From Anarhynchus alexandrinus (taxonomy: Eukaryota; Chordata; Aves; Charadriiformes; Charadriidae), in the NCBI GenBank assembly GCA_008711295.1, contig VUYV01000041.1:3364477-3428476 (forward strand): DNA of 64,000 nt, read 5' to 3'. Under the pieces are notes generated by a model. It ran no database searches. It was not told where the DNA came from and saw nothing but the letters and a program-made list of their open reading frames with translations. Of this stretch, positions 51,001 through 63,124 are shown piece after piece; positions within the stretch are counted from its first letter, which is position 1, and each line of letters begins with the position of its first letter. A program made the translations under genes and the position numbers.

Positions 51001-54000
51001 AGAGACACATTCTGAGCTAACAGGGCAAGTGAATTTCAATTCCTAAAACCAGGCTTGAATTCTGCTGATGCGATACCTCCTTGTGTTTCACATTTACTAG
51101 CCTAGTGCTTCCTTCCCTCTCCTCTCTTTTTTTCTTTTTTTTTCATTTAAAATAATTTAAAAAATAGTAGGCATTAATAATAGATTTCTGCTTGCAGCCT
51201 CTGGTGCTGGTGACTGAGGGAGGGATGTCTTCTACTCCTCCTCACTAAGAACAGGATGGGACCTGCAAGCGTAAGGAAAATACTACCGTAGTTTCCCCCG
51301 AATGTTGAGCATCACCGGACTTGGGCCCGGAGAAAAGAAGGATGAGGGTGGAGAAAATATGAAAAAGGCAGAAAAGGACTAAAGGTGGAATACTTCTGAG
51401 GAAACAGCTGGAAAAGGAAAAGAATAAAATGAGAGAAATGTCAAGTTTTGGCATGTTTAATGTGAAAAACAAATTAATAGGAAAATTATAGGAAAGAAGG
51501 AACTTCCTACTTTCACAGAAGCCAGTGAGAATAAAAAGCAGATATGTTTAATTCAAGCACAGAGAAGAATGGCAACAAGCTATTATATAATTTCTGTATT
51601 TAAAAAAAACCCAATTTTTATTATTTAGTTACTTACCCCTTCCTTCCTTTTTTTGTTTTGTTATTAAAGTTACTCTCTTTTGGAGGGCAGTGTTTGTTTG
51701 TTTGTTTAACATAGCAAGAATACATCTGCAATTACTGCTTGTGGTTATTTGCTCCATGAAGTGCAATTAAATTATATTAAACAAGTTTACAAGATAGCAC
51801 ATAGAGTAACAAATTAGAAACCTCTATTTCACTGCTTTCCAAACTTAAAAACAAACTCACTGAATTGAAGGCTTTATGTTTTCAAATTCTAAGTATAACA
51901 TTTCTTAGTTCCAGAATTCCTGGAAAACAGTAAGAGTAACTGAGAAAAAAAATAGGAACAGCAGAAGCTCAAGAAATAGCAACTGTAACTTAATTAAAAT
52001 TTACCTAATTTCATGCTCAGCTGCAGGAAACATCTGCAATTGCAACAGAATTTTTGGTCTCTTATTCAACTATCAGATTGAAATAATTCATCAATATTCT
52101 ATACTTTAATATGTTTTTAGCGTAGGTTTTGCTGGAGAGGGAGGATGATCCACTAATTTTTCAAAAGCTTTAAACTATGCTGTTCTACAGTAAAAATAAA
52201 TTCCTCACTCTTGAGAAAGAATAAAAATGTAAAGCTGTGACTGTGATTCCACCAACAAACAAGCTTTAATAATTTCCCAATTACTGTAACAGATTTCTAT
52301 GAATGATAAGAAATTACTCTGAAAGTTGCCTGCACTTTTTTCAGGCTCAAACATACGACAAGAATTTATCTTATGAGGATCAGCCATATTAAAGAAATAT
52401 GCTGCTTTTGTCTATTGCTTAAGAATTTTTGACAGCTTCAACCAGAAAAGCTTAATTTATAGAAGCATCTTCATTTTTCAGGAAAAGAAAACATTCTTTG
52501 AAATTGCAGCTTTAAAGTATCTGTGTCAATACATACAGTCAAATAGTAAAACGCTTTCCTGCAATGCCGCTACGCTGGGGTTTTTTTTTGGTATGCATTG
52601 TAGTCAGATGTTCCTTTAATGCAATAACAAGCATTATTAAATTCATCAACTTTTACTACGCTGTGTGCAATTCCTCAATGTAAGTCCTTCTATTAAGCAA
52701 TTCACCAACTGATTACGGTATGTATTTTCTTGAGAAAGAAGCCAGTAACCGTGGAGCAGATCCAGCAGCCTTGGAGCCAGCAGCGGAGAGCAGGAAAGAG
52801 GGCAGGCTGTTCAGGAGCTTGGAAGGGGAAGGGTTTTCTCATTGGTTTTGTTGTTATAAGTTCAGGGCAAGGATGAGAAAACAATGACCGTGACTACAGC
52901 AGCAGTGGGGCAGACCCAAGTAATTACAAAGACAACAGAGATGACTGGATATAGAAAGGGAGGTGTGCCGCATCCTTGACGGGGTATTTGACAGATGTTT
53001 TTTTACGCAGGGAGACAACCAGTACAGCTCAATATCCACGGCAGGGACTTGGCACAGATTTGCCAAAATAAAACAAAAATCCCCTAGATAAGGGTGATCG
53101 TGTAAGCAGAGAATGAGATCTATGAACAGCAGAGGGAAAGGGAACATGAGGAAAATAGCGTTACGAGAAGAGAAAAGAACAGAAACCTCGTGGGGCAGGA
53201 GCCTGACCGTGTACTGGAGACTGCAGCTAGCACAGCAAGCAGGATGCTCCACCGACAGGAGAAAGGATGGAAGAGAAAGGAGTCAGATTCGTACCAACAC
53301 CAGGCAGAGGAAGAAGGTACACACAATGGGGGACTGTCCTTAACAAGAGCTGAAAACCTGTCATCTGACTGGATCTACAAATAAGAATGGCATATCGGAT
53401 GGATATAGGATATGGAGTTAGGCTTAAAAGCAATCCTGAAAAATCGTGTACTTAAACAATACGGCAATAGGCAAAGGAATGTCAGTGAGTAAAAAATGAG
53501 AAAGAAAACACATTCAATACTGCAGAGTGCAGTAATTGAGAGGAAACACAGGATTATGCCTAATCCAGTAAGGGAAATGGATGTGGTTAGTGAGAAACAA
53601 GTAAAATGTTTGTGTACTAATACTTAGGCCATGGTCCAGAAAAGAAAAAGTGGAAATTTAATTGCTGGTGCAAAATGTGAAGCAATACGTTGCAGGAAGA
53701 ACAGAAAATGCAATCAGCACTACAACACAGCAGTGTTTGGGAAAGGTAAAAACAGAAGTAAAAATGATAGACAAGAATTGAACATGAATAATACCAATGG
53801 CAATGTGATAAGAAGGAATAGCATCGATAATACAAAATCCTTTTAGGAGAAAGACACTCTGAAGTAGACTCTCAGTTCCTTTGCAGCAGATTTCTTCCAT
53901 TTTCCCCCCAAAAAATTATACCTGGCGCTCAAAAGACATAATTCCTAGTAGAAAACAAGATTTTAAATTATGAGATACAGATAGCAGAACAAATGAATCT

Positions 54001-54489
54001 AGTAACAGCAGGGGCCCAGTTATTTCTGGATGTGAGATCCTATGTATTTCTTTACCAAACACTGGTTAAGCAAGAGGGCCTGTGGGCATTCTTAGGGTTG
54101 ATTTTGGGAGTAGCAAAGATATCTGTAATACAATTGGATTAAGAAAATAATCATGAGTTGTGAGATCATTATTTGCCTTTGTTTAAACTAAGCAGAAAGA
54201 TAAGCAAAATGCCTGTAATAAAAGTTCAGGACTTCAAAGGGACAAGTTTGATAAACTAGAAGAAACCAGTGTATTAAATAATCATCTGGCCTGAGGAGAT
54301 ATCAAATAGGAAGAACTAAATGAGGTCGTGAAGCATTGCTATAGAAATGCAACTGACAAAGCAAGGTCATGAGCAAAAGGATTGAAAGCAAAATTTCTGC
54401 TATATATTGGAAACTCATCAGCTGGAAATGTCAAAGAAGACAAACCCATAAAATCACACGGAGAGTCACCACAATATAATCATAAAAGA
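45096..54489. other. Intronic sequence; multi-frame open block at 47.1-48.0 kb
   Basis: No host exon is recognised. A GC-richer block at about 47190-48030 is open in several frames on both strands at once, including a 308-codon minus-strand frame (47070-47996) without family resemblance. A 37-bp-period tandem duplication lies at 46517-46582. Other frames up to 162 codons (48790-49278, minus) look random. From 51000 to 53900 the sequence is AT-rich with small T and TTTG runs. Confidence 0.4.
46517..46582. repeat. Imperfect tandem duplication, period 37 bp
   Basis: Two copies begin with AGAGCTC, continue through a T run and an ATTA segment, and end in CTTGAAT or TCTTGAAT. They lie at 46517-46544 and 46554-46582 and are nearly identical over 28-29 bases. 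This is probably a local duplication. Confidence 0.7.
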
Positions 54490-54930
54490 CAAAGACACTG
54501 CTAAAGTGTATCAGATGTGCTTCTGCTAGATAAAGACCGCTGCAGTGCTCTTGCTCTACGAAGCAAAGAGCTCACCTGGAGCACTGAGCAAAGGTTTTCA
54601 TTACCCATATTGAAGGAAACTGGTCTCAAACTGGTGCAGAACAGTTATTGGGGTTGTCAAGGGAACAGGCAAGCTTCTCCTAGACGAGAAGAGGACCTGA
54701 GGAGCTTGGCTTGGTTAGCCTCAGAGGACGTAGGCTGAGAAGGCTACAAGATTTGTTTCTATAAATATATCACAGAGGAAGTAAAAGAGCTATTTAAGCG
54801 AAATGACAACGTTCACTCAAGAACAAGTGGATATAAACAGGCCACAATGAAATTCAGGCTGAAGTCAGAAGAAGGCTTCTAGCCTGACCGCACTGAGGTT
54901 TTGGAACATATTTTTAATGACAGTAGTGAA
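54490..54930 (+). mobile_element. Possible ancient LINE (CR1/L3-like) 3' coding remnant
   Basis: A plus-strand frame at 54517-54738 contains blocks (ELTWSTEQRFSLPILKETGL, EDLRSLAWLASEDVG) whose order and spacing resemble the end of a LINE ORF2. The next bases, in shifted frames, read GYKICFYKYI, EEVKELFKRND and SGYKQATMKFRLKSEEGF, like the RSGYKFKLKEGRF part of CR1/L3-type elements. The sequence is decayed and I name the family only by resemblance. An unrelated low-copy pseudogene is the main alternative. Confidence 0.35.
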
Positions 54931-56040
54931 GACAAAGAACTTAATGGGATTTTGATCAGTTTGCAAATGGCATAGCAGGAGGAGGTTGCCTGGAACAGTA
55001 AGAGAACGAATGCTAAGTTCAGGAAATCTTTTCCATTCCTAATTTAAATAAAAATTTGTTCACTGAAACTTGGCAGAAGTTATTGAATGCTGTCTTTTAA
55101 TGGCTGTCTTTGTTGCTTCATGAAATGTACTTAAAAGGATTGTTAAAAGGAAAACCTTTCTGTTGAAAGATAGCATGGTGTTTTTATGATGTACAAACAA
55201 TAAGTATCCTGGAAGCCACTGAGATAAGTTGCAGCAAATTCATTAGGAACAGTGATAACTATAAAAATGAGGAATTATTGAACAGCTTAAAGTCCATGCA
55301 TTCTGGAGTTATGTATTTTGGTAAAATTCCCCAAATCCAATTCCAGATTCCAAGTGAAAATTCAATGCAAATAATTAGATACCTATTCTTCATGCTCACT
55401 GGAATCTTATGTTCAGACATGTACAACTGTACTGCAAAAGAATTTCTCTTTTTTTAACACATTCATCTCTGTGCTGCCTAATCCCCGGAGCAGAAGTAAG
55501 CCCCTGGATTTACAAGGAAGGGAGCAAGAACGATAGGAAAAAAGATATTTAGAGCTAATATAGGGTTGCAACCTTTCAGGAATTTAAAGAATTATTTTAC
55601 CAGGTTTTCTAGAAAACATACACACTGATGGTTTTGAAATACTACCTCAAGTAATTCTCCACAGAGGAAACAGCAATTTCTGTCTTCTTTTGGGACTATG
55701 GAAGAATTCAAAAGTTAGCTAGTAGGAGACTTTAATCTTAGAAGTTGAATTTCGGCAAATTTTAAAGTAAAATAGACACCAGACATTAAAACACTCAGAG
55801 GTTAAGATGGACTGGTGCTGTCGGTGCTGAGGTATCCCTGAAAAACAGCCTTGAAAGCTTTCAAAATATTTCATTTAATTGACGATAAGAAAAACCATCT
55901 GTGGTTAGGCCAGTGGACTGGGACTTAATAGTTCAGTTCCTCAATCTGCCATAAACTTTGGGGAAGCTATTCATTCTGCTGCTTAATTTTTTTAGCTGTA
56001 AAAGTAAAATAATCACCTTTTTTTCCCTTGCCCTACATAT

Positions 56041-56260
56041 CGAGGTCTCCAAACCTGGAGACGGTGACTGCCGAGAACAACAGGGCCGGTTCTTATTTTA
56101 CATTTCTCATGTTACTGTGACCAGCGAATCGATCACGCGGGATGACTTTGGCGCCGTCAGTTTGTTCCCACTGTGCCGGCTTCTAGCGACTGACCAAGCT
56201 GTGCTTTTACAAGTAAAATCACGCAACGACCTGGAACCCAACCACGGCAAAAGTCGACGT
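56041..56260. promoter_or_regulatory. Short CpG island-like segment
   Basis: By hand count these 220 bases hold 17 CpG dinucleotides, with C=61 and G=54. That gives about 52% GC and an observed/expected CpG ratio near 1.14, within AT-rich surroundings. The segment meets the classical 200-bp CpG-island thresholds. No exon or known repeat explains it. An overlapping plus-strand frame (55958-56290, 110 codons) has no family resemblance. It could be an unmethylated intronic regulatory element, an alternative promoter or a recent insertion. Confidence 0.45.
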
Positions 56261-56732
56261 ATCAACCATATCAGGTCTGTATCAACCTGACAGATCAAAG
56301 CTCTGGCTTGTAAATGAATTATATGTAAGTGAAAGGCAATGCAATTATAATCACACTTCACACCATAGGTCACAAACCCTCATATTAATAACACCTAGTC
56401 TTCAAGTTCAAAGGTCACCCAGTCATACTATTAATATTTAAGTAAAAATAACATGTACATTTAACTTCATCTTTAATATCTTTTCTCTTCACAGAATATA
56501 CTCGACATTTTAAGGCGTCTCTCTGAAAATGCTGGTTTCATTCAACTTCAATACCTCCCAACAACGTAACAAAAGGAAACGGGATAAAACCCAAGGATCT
56601 CAGTGGAAGCAGAAAACCCTGCTGCATGTCTGAAGACGTTTTTTGTAAAACAAGGATTACCATATTTGCATAAAAGTTGACTTGTTTTAGTCCATATTTT
56701 GTAATGGGAGGACTTTCATAATTTTCTTGCTG

Positions 56733-56750
56733 ATTATTATTATTATTATT
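56733..56750. repeat. (ATT)6 microsatellite
   Basis: Six ATT units in a row. This is an ordinary short tandem repeat. Confidence 0.9.
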
Positions 56751-57178
56751 ACAACCTATAGGGTAACAGGGAAATCCATTTTACCTCCTGGGAATTAAAC
56801 ACCTAAAAACTTTCATCTTCATTTAAAAACACCCCAGCAGCTATGAATTAACCAGCACTACTTAATATGACACAGGACAAATTCTATCTGTCTGGTACGC
56901 AGAGAACACAGTTTTATTATCTTCCTTCTGACTGCCAAGAAATCCAGCGAAGAGATGAAGCGGCAGAGTAGATGGAGCGGCTCTTTTTGATAGATCTGGA
57001 AGACCGCCTGTGTTAAGCAACTTCCACATCATAGCACATATTATTTTGCATTACTGCTGAATGACTACACAAATGGTGCAGATTAATCCTATGCAGAAAA
57101 GAAATAATCAATATTGAAAGCTGCGCCAGCCAGAAGGCAGCCATAGTAACGCTGCTGGGGACTACTTTATATGGGGGA

Positions 57179-57202
57179 GACAGACAGACAGACAGACAGA
57201 CA
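57179..57202. repeat. (GACA)6 microsatellite
   Basis: Six perfect GACA units. GATA/GACA-type simple repeats are common in vertebrate genomes, and this one is short. Confidence 0.92.
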
Positions 57203-59219
57203 TTGCCCTTCCACACGTGAAGCTGGTTTGTCGCGCATCACACACTGACAATAGGAAATGCTTCAAGTCTTTGTGCGAGGCTTTATGTAAATAACACCAA
57301 ATTGACATCCTCAGGCAGTTATTCGTTATCTTTATGCCATTATTCGTTATCAGAAGCATTTGTCAGACTAAAACAGTCTCACTACCTGACTTTACAGAGC
57401 CAATCCTAAAAGCAAAAAAGGCTCACTTTGGTCTCCTGAGCCTAGGAAGAGCCCTGGTGAAGGAAGAGGAGAGGAAGGCCAAAGAGAAAGGGTCTTCCTG
57501 AGTGCATCTCTCTGTAGAACTGGACCTTGCCTTTGTGCTTGAAGGCAGATGTTTTTATTACATGGTTATCACAGGCTACATCGTTAGTGAGAGTATATTG
57601 CTTTCTCTCCTTCATGTTTGGGGAACAGAATGGGAGAGAAGGTCAAAAGTTAAATCTGTCACAATCTCCCGGAGCCAGATTTCAACAAGCACACTCAAAA
57701 GAGAGAAAAACCCACGAAGGGCAATACAGCACCGAGACACAAATTGCAGCTCATGAAGCCTCCAAGCCCCAGCCTGCAGGAAGAGCATGGCAGGTACCTA
57801 CTGCTACAGACAGGTCCTGTTCTTGCAGCTTTCCCTCAGCCACTGGGCTACAGATCTTAATGCGAACAGGTTGCTGTGACAGATGGACCTTGGTCTGGCT
57901 TCATATGACCATCCTTACATTATTTTTATATTCATGGTTTCTCAAAGTCTGTTCACACAAAAGATACACATTCAGTTTGCTGTTTCAAAGAGTTAACACA
58001 CAGATTAGAACAAATCGGTGATACTTCATACAACACTGCCAACCCTGAGCGGCTTACACACCAGGATGACAAAACAAAAGAAAAATCTGGAAACGGCAGG
58101 GACGGGAGAGGAAGTTTATTTTGCAAATTTTTGACAGAGTAGCCAATTTGTTTTTCAAAGTTTGTTTCCATAATTGGTAGGGGCAACATTTTGACACTAT
58201 CAAGAATTCTTTGCAGGATTCAAGTACCTTTGCAAAAGGAAAATGAAATGAGATGCTCTAAAATTGCTACAAATGTGAGCAGCACAGCATCCAGGATTTT
58301 AATACCTCTAAAACCAGAACTGTCTTGTTCTTTTTTCTCTCCCAGCACTCCTCAGTATTAGCACATTACAAGCGTAAACTGAACCTGCTGATGAAATGGA
58401 CGCAGAGCTCTCCCTCCTATATAAAACCCAGGAAAGAAGGTTTAGGAAGAAAGTCAGGGCAGTGCTTTATCTACTGCAGCATGAGTTTTGTCTCCCCCAG
58501 CTTATATGGGAGGAACAGCTGTGCCTGAAGAAGATTCCCAAGATATTTCCTTGATCTTGGGAAACCTCTAGAGCACCACAACATCCCACTCTGGCATTGA
58601 TCCCACGAACGACCAACTTCCCAGCCATAAGCCTAAACCACGAGTGTGACTCCAAGGGAGCTGCACCTGCCCTGCATTGGCAGCAGGATTCTCGATGGCA
58701 CATATACAGCTGTTTGCTAAATTTTCTTTCCTAACCTATATGGCACCCTGGGTGGGGCTGGGACCAAGAACGTATGATATAGGGCAATGCCTTTCCCTTC
58801 TGCCAAATCTCTGCTCCCGCCACGTGAATCTGAGATGCTTTTGGCCCACCCAGGTACTGGGAGAGGATACAGCTCGGCCTTTGATATTCTCCCTGCCTTT
58901 ACATAGTAATGAAAAAATCAATGACCTGAGGAAAAGTATCAGTCTATCAGGATGTTCTGTACCACAACAAGAACAGAGTTCCTGAAAATTTCCTCCCGTG
59001 CCAGCCACACCACAGCCAAAGGCAGATGAGCCTGCTGGTTATAAAGCATGATGTTAATTTTTGCTTTTCCCATCCTCTTGCGGGCAAAACGGTCTCAACT
59101 CCGGGAACTTTACTTAATGTACTTTATTGCCAATTAACACAGTTTTAATTACTGATTCAGATGTTGAGGTGGGGACAGGAACTTCTCCCCCTTCCTAGCC
59201 TCAATTTCCCTTGTTTTCC

Positions 59220-60060
59220 CCAGGTCCCAGGCTCGGTCTGCCGGAGGACGGGCAGCACATGCAGCTGGGGTCCCATCCGGCAGCTGCTCCTTCCTCCTGC
59301 CTCCCTCCTTCCTTCCTTCCCCTCCACGCATCTTGTTCTCCCATGGCCCCTCCGGGGACCAGGAGTGGGTCCCCAGTGATGGTCCCCTTCCAGATGTCTC
59401 CTCCCGCTTGCTGGTGGCGGCTGCTCGTCCCCCAGCACATGTGAGCCAGGCGGCAGGGGCTGCTCAGGGACACCCACCCCCCCACCATGGGGCACCCCAC
59501 GGCCCCCTCTGCCCAAATCCCACCAACTTACGCCCCCAAACCCTCACTTCCAACAAAACTCCAGAAGCCAGGGCTGTTGTCATCTCAGAAATCACACTGT
59601 GAACCCTTTTTTTTTTTTTTCGAACCAGCAAAACGAGGAAAAGAAACAGCGAGAGGCCAAACCACGCGTTGCCCAGGCATCTCCTCAAGCTGCGGCGGCA
59701 GGGCTGCTCGCAAGCTGACATCAGCCAGGCTGGGGTTTTTGCTAGCAACTCGTTCTATTTTTTTCCCGGGCAAAATCAGTTTTAGCGGCAAAATCCAGTT
59801 GTCCAGGTGGGTACCTCTGGTCCAGGGGTGGGGGGGCAGGGAGGGAGGGGGTGTTTCAAGCACGGGGAAAACGCACGGGCAGGGTTTGGGAAGGGGCAGG
59901 CGTGTGAATTTTGTGCCAGTAGAACTTGCAGGGTAAACGCTCCAAAAGTAATAGCTGTAAATATTTATCTTTTATGCTTGAAAAACCTGACTGCGCAGAA
60001 GGGCGAGATGCTGGTGCACGCGCTGGGGGACAGGAGAAGGGGAGGAGAGTCGAGGCCCTG
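59220..60060. promoter_or_regulatory. GC-rich block with CpG-dense core (59621-59800)
   Basis: Composition rises sharply here. The left half is C-rich with moderate CpG. The core at 59621-59800 carries 11 CpGs in 180 bp by hand count (C=49, G=48, observed/expected about 0.84), and more CpGs follow at 59860-60055, including TGCGCA and CACGCG. Frames are open in several directions and none is a known protein. The block looks like a candidate promoter or enhancer inside the presumed CRADD intron. If it is a promoter, its transcript and direction are unknown. Confidence 0.4.
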
Positions 60061-61985
60061 AAGGTTGCCTGCTAAGCTCCTTCTAAGGTAAATTTTCTGT
60101 AGCCTGTTCGCAAGAAATCATCCGCTTTAGAGAGAAGCACGCATTGGCGTGTTTTGTTTTCTCAGAGAAGTGTGGAATTTGAAGCCAGGTCCTTTGGCTT
60201 ATCTGTTGTAAACCATGACTGCTTCTCAGTGCCACACCACTCAGTATTTCCTAGAGAAGGGATTCTGAGAAAAAAGAAAGAGCCCCAGTTCCCTAGAAGC
60301 ATTAAATTAACACAAGGGATCTGTAAACGAAACAGCAGAGGTTTGAAAGCCTTACCCTTTACGGTTTCCTGCTTTCTTGGAAAAATCTCAGTATTAAAAC
60401 AGATTGGATTACATTACAGGACTAGTTGCTGCTGAAGAATTTTATTTTGGGTTATAAAACACAATGTTTGCTGTTTTTCTAATTCAATTTGCTTTTACCT
60501 TCGTTATGTCACACTGTTACTAAGGTTCCTGTGAGAAAATGCAGGTTGTTATTGCCTGCAAACTACCCCAATTATCATCTGCTCTCACTTTGCAAAATAA
60601 TCGTGGGTAGAAACTATGTAGTAAGTATAATGCTGACCTAAAGAAGTATGTCATAATTTTGAATCTATTTACAGCTTTTGCTTTGGGCATGTAAAAAATT
60701 ACATTAAGAACTTGTTTCCCCCCCAAAAAAACCCCAAACCACCCAAACCTTAAAAGGTTAACACATTTCTAAATTAAAACAAACAGTGACCATAACACTA
60801 CCAACCAGTTTACATCTCTGAATTATAAAATGTAAACAAGTGATCTTGCAAACTTTATTTTCAAGGGCTTGAGCTTTTGTAGTGAAGTTTTCAGCTAGAA
60901 TAACAACACCAGCAGCCTTGCGTGGGCTCAGAATAATTTCACCACGAAGAGCTGACTGCAACTCCAGCCCTACTCCTGCAGTTCTGACACAAGGAAAACT
61001 CGCGTTTAATACAGTGGGAATTTTTGCCAGGTGATAGCCACAGGATCAAGCTTCCTGGGCAGGATAAAAATCTAAAGCAAATTTTTATATTCACGTTTAA
61101 ATGTTTTAAGTAGGTGAACTGAAAATTCTTGGCACTCCCAAATTACATCAAAGATTGAGGGAGGAAAAAACCAGAAGATTCTTGGTAGCAATATATTTAG
61201 CACCTTTCTTGGAATGTAATTGTTACTGGAAACTTTGGGGGTGTATCCATGTGCGTTAACCACTCTTGTACAGTGAAGTCCAGTCTCTGAACTCATAAAA
61301 GTATTACACAATATTCTAACTACCTCAAGAGGCCTGATAATGATCATAAAATCATAGCGTTCCACAATAACCCTAAAGATAAAGGGAATAACTAATTTGC
61401 AGCTGGAAAAAATATGCTACTGCATATGTTACCGCAATTACAATTTCTCTGCATACTGCAGTGATGCTTCTCACATAGCAAGTAAGAATAGAGTTAAAAA
61501 TATAAAAGTGGCAGGCCCAGGCAAGTAATTGACTCTGCCAAATTTATAGATGCGTGTAAAAATTTGATTTAACAATGTTTTTTTTCCACGTATTCATGAG
61601 CTATGTGAAAAATGGGGGGTCTGGGGGAAGTTGCAGTGAAAACAGGCGATGCCGGTCAGGATCAGATTGTTTTTTCTGTCGTCTTTTAGTAATATTCATC
61701 TGAGTGGTTTAATCTTCCTACTGCCACCTGTATGCTAAACCAGTGAAGTTTTAATGAAGAACATTTAATGATACTATCATGACTGTAATCAATATTCCTT
61801 CTTGAAATGGCACAGAAAAACACTATCAGATTTGAAAAAGAAGGAATTGTGTGAGTGAAAATCTATATCCACTGCGCAGTCTGTGTGCTTGTTCTTAAGT
61901 GTTTGTAAGCAGTTTTGTTTCAAGGTAAGAGAACAACAGGAGAGTCCATCAAAATCCCCTATATTTTCCTCTTGGCAAATATTTC

Positions 61986-62000
61986 ACCACCACCACCACC
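61986..62000. repeat. (CAC)5 short repeat
   Basis: Five CAC/CCA units in a row, a minor microsatellite. Confidence 0.8.
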
Positions 62001-63107
62001 TTTATATTTAGAGGAGACATACATCAATCCAAAACCAGACTGTAGAGCCATTTTTAAGCTAGACATGAAGAAAATATAAATGACATGAACTAACTAATGA
62101 AAATTACGAGAGCCCTACAGATTTTTACATTATCTAATTCTTGTTCCCTTTTACATACTAATGTAGTTTCTAATACCACCAGCAGAAAATATAGACATCC
62201 AAACGTACAGTTACTACAATATTAAACAAATTGCTAGAGTGTAAAATATTCTGCATTTCAAACTGAAATATCGAGATTTTTTTCAAAAAGTTAAACACAA
62301 AAATTATGGCTTAGACCTGCCCCCAAGTTGCAGGTGACTTAAAATGACTTGAAAAATAAATTAAGATACTATTAACCCAAATGAATTCCTAGCTGAGTAT
62401 TCAGATCAAATAGCAACAAGGACAGCAGCTCATACCATCTTTAGAATGTACTTTTTAAAACTCAGCTACAGAATTACAGCAATTTTGACAGCACAAGGAA
62501 TATAATTATGGTCCATACAGAAGCCTTTCTGTCTACCAACTTCACATGTATCTATTAAGTTATAATAAGGTAAAAAGGTAGTTGCTGAAGGAAAAAATTA
62601 TTTAATTTTTGTTGTTCCATACATAATATTCCTGTTCAGCTCTCAATACTTTCAGAATTATTTTCTTTTACCTCATCTCCTTACGAGTACATTTACCACT
62701 GACCATAGATTTTTCTAAGTGCTGCCACTGTCTGCCTCGGGACATGAGGGGTGCTCCTTATTTTAACAATTAAGCTCCAACTACATTAAAAAAGCACGTA
62801 AAACATTAGTGGACTAAAAAATATTCTAGTCTGTCAGAACCAATAAATTTCCATGTCTGAATGTTTTTAAAGGAAGTTAATGTTAAATCTAGGTACTCTA
62901 TTTGAGCCACAAACATACCCAATATAGTGCAATTCAAGTAGAAAGGAAACGGTCCGAATTCTTCCCTCTCTTCTACAATGCAATCCCTACCAACTTCCGG
63001 GAAACTTTGGATTTCAGGAAAATCAGACCGATATTACATGAGCACCCTGAATTTTATGGAAATAGCACATTTGAACTCCTTGTAAGGTTCTACACCCATG
63101 TCTTCTT

Positions 63108-63124
63108 TATATATATATATATAT
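63108..63124. repeat. (TA)8 microsatellite
   Basis: Alternating T and A for 17 bases, followed by a GTGGGTGGGCGTG segment. This is a short dinucleotide repeat. Confidence 0.9.

Noticed and set aside
59157..59516. 119-codon minus-strand Gly/Pro/Arg-rich frame in the CpG-rich block
   Set aside because: Typical of GC-rich DNA read in any frame, with similar-length open frames on both strands.
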